Shown here piece after piece: positions 60,697-64,000 of a stretch of DNA of 64,000 nucleotides. The first letter of the stretch is position 1; the number at the start of each line of letters is the position of its first letter. The notes under the pieces were generated by a model. It was not told where the DNA came from and ran no database searches. It saw only the letters and a program-made list of their open reading frames with translations. Source of the stretch: an uncultured Coprococcus sp. (GTDB taxonomy: Bacteria > Bacillota > Clostridia > Lachnospirales > Lachnospiraceae); contig CANRQE010000001.1 of NCBI GenBank assembly GCA_947632705.1, positions 1-64,000 of the forward strand, written 5' to 3'. Made by a program: the position numbers and the translations under genes.

Positions 60697-61647
60697 ATGA
60701 AAATGAAACCACTTGTTATTTTAACAGGACCCACTGCTGTCGGAAAAACGGATCTGTCCATCCGGCTGGCAAAAGAAATCGGCGGAGAGATCATTTCCGC
60801 TGATTCCATGCAGGTCTACCGAAAAATGAATATCGGAACCGCGAAGATCCGGCCGGAGGAAATGCAGGGTGTGCCGCACCATCTGATAGATATTGTGGAG
60901 CCTGGCGAGGAATTCAATGTTGTATTGTTTCAGCGATATGCGCTTGCTGCAATGGAGGAAATATACAGCAGGGGAAATATTCCGATTCTGGTTGGAGGCA
61001 CCGGCTTTTATATTCAGGCAGTCTTATATCAAATACAGTTTACGGAAAACAATGCAGACGACAGTTACAGAAAAGAACTTCAGGCATTGGCGGATGAAAA
61101 AGGGGCAGAATATCTGTATGAGATGCTAAAACAGACAGATGAAAAAGCGGCTGAGGCGATTCATGCAAATAATGTCAAGCGGATCATCCGGGCTCTGGAA
61201 TTCTATAAAAAAACCGGAACACAGATCTCTGCCCACAATGAAGAAGAGCGTCACAGGCAGTCTCCATATCAGTTTTGCTATTTTGTATTAAATGATGACA
61301 GAAAGCGTATCTATCAAAACATTGACCGCCGGGTGGACCGGATGCTTGAAAAAGGGCTTGTAGATGAGGTGCGGGAGCTGCAGGCGGAGGGATATACAAG
61401 GGATATGGTTTCCATGCAGGGACTTGGTTATAAGGAAATTCTGGATTACCTGAACGGAACTCTGACATTAGAGGAAGCGGTTTATATTTTAAAACGGGAT
61501 ACCAGACATTTTGCCAAGCGCCAGATCACATGGTTTAAGCGGGAAAAAGAAGTCATCTGGCTTAATCGGAAGGAAATCGGTTCGGATGATGCAATCTTAA
61601 GGCATATGCTTGCTATTTTAAAAACGAAGGGAATCATAGAAACATGA
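60697..61647 (+). CDS. miaA: tRNA dimethylallyltransferase MiaA
   Basis: MiaA transfers a dimethylallyl group to A37 of tRNAs that read UNN codons, making the substrate for MiaB. The 316-residue protein has P-loop GPTAVGKTDLSIRLA, DSMQVYRKMNIGTAKI, and VGGTGFYIQAVLY with the later GLGYKEILDYL, all in family positions. It is cotranscribed with mutSL, and its stop overlaps the next start (ATGATG). Confidence 0.97.
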   Translation: MKMKPLVILTGPTAVGKTDLSIRLAKEIGGEIISADSMQVYRKMNIGTAKIRPEEMQGVPHHLIDIVEPGEEFNVVLFQRYALAAMEEIYSRGNIPILVGGTGFYIQAVLYQIQFTENNADDSYRKELQALADEKGAEYLYEMLKQTDEKAAEAIHANNVKRIIRALEFYKKTGTQISAHNEEERHRQSPYQFCYFVLNDDRKRIYQNIDRRVDRMLEKGLVDEVRELQAEGYTRDMVSMQGLGYKEILDYLNGTLTLEEAVYILKRDTRHFAKRQITWFKREKEVIWLNRKEIGSDDAILRHMLAILKTKGIIET

Positions 61648-62924
61648 TGTTAAAAGAATATTATCGGTCATTTCATATAGATGAAAAGGTTTTTGATTAT
61701 TGTAATCAGGTTGAATGCGATCTGAAAGAACGGTTTGCGGGAATAGATGCCGTATGTGAGATCAATCAGCTGAAGGTATTAAAAGCCATGCAGGAAAACC
61801 ATCTTTCCGAAGCGCATTTTGCAGGTTCTACCGGATATGGCTATACGGATGACGGAAGAGATGTGCTGGAAAAAATTTATGCAGATGTGTTTCATACGGA
61901 GGATGCACTGGTACGTTCCCAGATTGTATGCGGAACCCATGCCATCTGTACCGCTCTGTTTGGCAATTTAAGACCGGGAGATGAGCTTCTTGCCATATCC
62001 GGAAAGCCATATGACACTTTGGATGAGATTATCGGAATCCGGCCGTCAAGAGGCTCTCTTGCTGAATATGGCGTTACATATGCACAGGTAGATCTGACGC
62101 CGGAGGGAGAGTTTGATTATGAAAAAATACAGGCGGCCATCCATGACAGAACAAGGATGGTTGAGATCCAGCGGTCTAAGGGTTATGCCGTCAGACCGAC
62201 ATTATCCGTAGAAAAAATCGGCGCGGTGATCGCATGGATCAAGAATATGAGGCCGGATATTATCTGTATGGTAGATAACTGTTACGGAGAGTTTGTCGAG
62301 GTGAAGGAGCCTTCCGATCTGGGAGCCGATCTGGTAGTCGGATCTCTGATCAAAAATCCGGGCGGCGGAATCGCGCCGATCGGGGGATATATCTGCGGCA
62401 GACATGAATATGTTAAAAACGCGTCTTTCCGCCTGACGACGCCCGGGCTTGGGAAAGAGGTAGGCGCTTCCCTGAATAATACAAAGGCGTTTGCACAGGG
62501 ATTGTTTCTTGCACCGCAGGTAACAGCAAATGCATTAAAAGGGGCGGTCTTTGCCGCCAATGTATATGAAGGTCTGGGCTTTCGTGCCGTCCCGGACGGT
62601 TCCGAGGACAGATTTGATATTATTCAGGCAGTAGAGCTTCAATCACCGGAACGGGTAATTGCTTTTTGTGAGGGAATTCAGGCAGCGGCACCGGTTGACA
62701 GCTATGTCAGGCCTGAACCCTGGGATATGCCCGGCTATGATTCTCCGGTGATTATGGCAGCCGGCGCTTTTGTATCCGGTTCTTCGATCGAGCTTAGTGC
62801 AGATGCACCGATGAGAGAGCCGTATGCCGTATATTTTCAGGGCGGACTTACATATCAGCATGCAAAATATGGCATAATAATGTCATTGCAGAAAATGGTG
62901 GAAAAAAACCTGATTGTATGGTAG
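61644..62924 (+). CDS. PLP-dependent methionine gamma-lyase family protein (YnbB-like)
   Basis: The 426-residue protein belongs to the fold-type I PLP enzymes once labelled aluminium-resistance proteins. It shows GSTGYGYTDDGRDVLEKIYAD in pieces, VCGTHAICTALFG, VEIQRSKGYA, MVDNCYGEFVE and the candidate PLP lysine in GSLIKNPGGGIAPIGGYI. Probable C-S lyase or related amino-acid enzyme; the substrate is unproven. It overlaps miaA by 4 bases, a gene order common in Firmicutes. Confidence 0.9.
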   Translation: MMLKEYYRSFHIDEKVFDYCNQVECDLKERFAGIDAVCEINQLKVLKAMQENHLSEAHFAGSTGYGYTDDGRDVLEKIYADVFHTEDALVRSQIVCGTHAICTALFGNLRPGDELLAISGKPYDTLDEIIGIRPSRGSLAEYGVTYAQVDLTPEGEFDYEKIQAAIHDRTRMVEIQRSKGYAVRPTLSVEKIGAVIAWIKNMRPDIICMVDNCYGEFVEVKEPSDLGADLVVGSLIKNPGGGIAPIGGYICGRHEYVKNASFRLTTPGLGKEVGASLNNTKAFAQGLFLAPQVTANALKGAVFAANVYEGLGFRAVPDGSEDRFDIIQAVELQSPERVIAFCEGIQAAAPVDSYVRPEPWDMPGYDSPVIMAAGAFVSGSSIELSADAPMREPYAVYFQGGLTYQHAKYGIIMSLQKMVEKNLIVW

Positions 62925-62996
62925 ATTAAATAGTTAGCTTCTATATTATTTCTTCCGGATGCTTGTTTGGAGAGACCTGCAAAGGGAGGAGATCAT

Positions 62997-63701
62997 TTGA
63001 ATACATTTACAATGAAAGATTTGTCGGTAACGGAACGGCCCTATGAGAAATGCCTGAAATACGGAACCTCTGCCTTATCCGATGCGGAGCTTCTGGCAAT
63101 TATAATAAGATGCGGAAGCAAACATCAGAATGCGTTAGAGCTTGCTCACCGGATTTTAAATGCCCATCCCATACATAAAGGGATTGCCGGTCTGAATTTT
63201 CTCGGAATCAGGGATCTGACGGCGCTGGAAGGGGTCGGAGAGGTAAAGGCAGTCCAGCTGCAGTGTATGGCGGAGTTTTCCAAGAGAATGGCAAAAGCAG
63301 TATATAAGCCATTTCTGACCTTCCATTCACCGGCAAGTATTGCAGATTACTTTATGGAAAATACAAGATATCTGGAAAAAGAATCCGTATTTTTGCTATT
63401 GTTCGATTCCAGACATCGTTTGTTAAAGGAGCTGCATATATCGGAAGGAACGGTCAATCAGGCGATGGTATCGCCCAGAGATCTGTTTATCCAGGCAGTC
63501 AGATATGAAGCCGTATATCTGATTCTGTTACATAATCATCCTTCCGGAGACCCTACGCCCAGCGGACAGGATCTGATCCTGACAAGACGGATTGCGGAAG
63601 CCGGGAAATTACTGGATATAGAACTTTCGGATCATATTATTTTAGGAAATAACTGCTATGTAAGTCTGGCAGAACGGGGATTGTTGTATGAAAAGGAATA
63701 A
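62997..63701 (+). CDS. radC: RadC/JAB-domain protein
   Basis: RadC-like proteins have a helix-hairpin-helix region and a JAB1/MPN-type metalloprotease fold; their role is unsettled. The 234-residue product has SDAELLAIIIRCG, LEGVGEVKAVQL, and the metal motif LLHNHPSGDPTPSGQD. The start is TTG 62997, with GGGAGGAG 5 bases upstream; ATG 63012 (MKDLSVTERP) is the alternative, while the frame start at 62967 precedes the ribosome site. It overlaps mreC by 14 bases, the common radC-mreC order. Confidence 0.93.
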   Translation: MNTFTMKDLSVTERPYEKCLKYGTSALSDAELLAIIIRCGSKHQNALELAHRILNAHPIHKGIAGLNFLGIRDLTALEGVGEVKAVQLQCMAEFSKRMAKAVYKPFLTFHSPASIADYFMENTRYLEKESVFLLLFDSRHRLLKELHISEGTVNQAMVSPRDLFIQAVRYEAVYLILLHNHPSGDPTPSGQDLILTRRIAEAGKLLDIELSDHIILGNNCYVSLAERGLLYEKE

Positions 63702-64000
63702 AAAGCATTTTGAAATCACACCCAAATATATATTGCTGTTTCTGACCATTCTCTGTGTGGTGCTGATGGTTTTATCACTGTTTTTTGAAGGAATGTTTCT
63801 GTCGGTCAGAAATCTTACGAATTCATTTATAGAACCGATGCAAAAGGGTGTAAACGGTGTCGGAAGGTGGTTTGAAAATAAAGCGGAAGCACTGGAAAAC
63901 TATGAGACACTGGAGGCGGAAAATGAGGCGCTGCGGGAACAGCTGGAGCTGTATCAGACGCAGATTACCAATTATCAGCTGGATTCTTATGAATTGGAGC
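63688..64000 (+). CDS. mreC: Rod shape-determining protein MreC (5' part, cut by window end)
   Basis: MreC is a membrane-anchored protein that links the MreB cytoskeleton to the elongation machinery. The visible 104 residues have a short basic start (KRNKKHFEITP), one membrane segment (YILLFLTILCVVLMVLSLFF) and a coiled coil (ALENYETLEAENEALREQLE) typical of MreC. The frame is still open at 64000. It starts inside the last codons of radC. Confidence 0.9.
   Translation, partial: MKRNKKHFEITPKYILLFLTILCVVLMVLSLFFEGMFLSVRNLTNSFIEPMQKGVNGVGRWFENKAEALENYETLEAENEALREQLELYQTQITNYQLDSYELE

Noticed and set aside
1..64000. CRISPR array, rRNA operon, intact transposase or prophage genes
   Set aside because: No regularly spaced repeats, rRNA sequence, intact transposase or phage structural genes were seen.

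Overview
The window reads as a chromosome segment of a spore-forming (or recently spore-forming) low-GC Gram-positive of the class Clostridia, most likely family Lachnospiraceae. The support is the gene content and order: ruvAB-zapA-U32 peptidase, spoIIGA-sigE, yqfC-yqfD-phoH-ybeY, mutS-mutL-miaA followed by a methionine gamma-lyase-like gene, radC-mreC, DtxR-type regulator with feoAAB, a class B sortase, a hisZ-hisG(short)-hisD-hisB operon, and canonical sigma-A promoters with AGGAGG-type ribosome binding sites. Apart from the first 1.9 kb it looks like ordinary core genome; I see no CRISPR array, rRNA, intact insertion sequence or prophage.

Layout. 1-1.9 kb is an accessory edge: the 3' end of a possible GNAT acetyltransferase, a minus-strand Fic-family AMPylase with a wHTH-like tail whose promoter sits in a cluster of four identical 8-bp half-sites, and a decayed tail of what looks like a large serine recombinase with its own terminator. 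2-11 kb holds ruvA-ruvB-zapA-U32-ftsW/rodA-PBP and an EAL-domain c-di-GMP phosphodiesterase. 11.3-13.8 kb holds a Nudix hydrolase, sortase B, a metallo-beta-lactamase-fold hydrolase, tRNA-Leu(CAA) and a small coiled-coil protein. 13.8-20.5 kb has minus-strand spoIIGA-sigE, a Csp-like subtilase and a large secreted transglutaminase-like/Ig-like surface protein. 20.5-24.1 kb is the iron module: a divergent DtxR-family regulator facing feoA-feoA-feoB.

24.2-32.5 kb is a long plus-strand run: thioredoxin, a PurO-type IMP cyclohydrolase, a stand-alone AICAR transformylase (a split PurH), a TPR membrane protein, a RelQ-type alarmone synthetase, an RsmF-like rRNA methyltransferase, an SDR, an unknown membrane protein, an RluA-family pseudouridine synthase and RecU. 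32.5-40.5 kb is hisZ-hisG-hisD-hisB, then a fusion of a degenerate HisF-like barrel to HisIE, then alaS. 40.6-45.7 kb is rpsU, yqfC, yqfD, phoH, ybeY, a DUF3048 lipoprotein and a BofC-like protein.

45.7-64 kb has two FAD-dependent oxidoreductases, proB-DUF896-fau-proA, a MoxR-VWA-patatin cassette, miaB, mutS, mutL, miaA, a PLP-dependent methionine gamma-lyase-like protein, radC and the start of mreC.

The points most worth a second look are the HisF-like/HisIE fusion whose barrel has lost catalytic and phosphate-binding loops; the MoxR-VWA-patatin cassette with an altered metal-binding site in the VWA protein; a SpoIIGA that consists only of its protease domain; and the multi-site operator in front of fic. 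All calls come from reading the sequence and recalling families; no database search was run.
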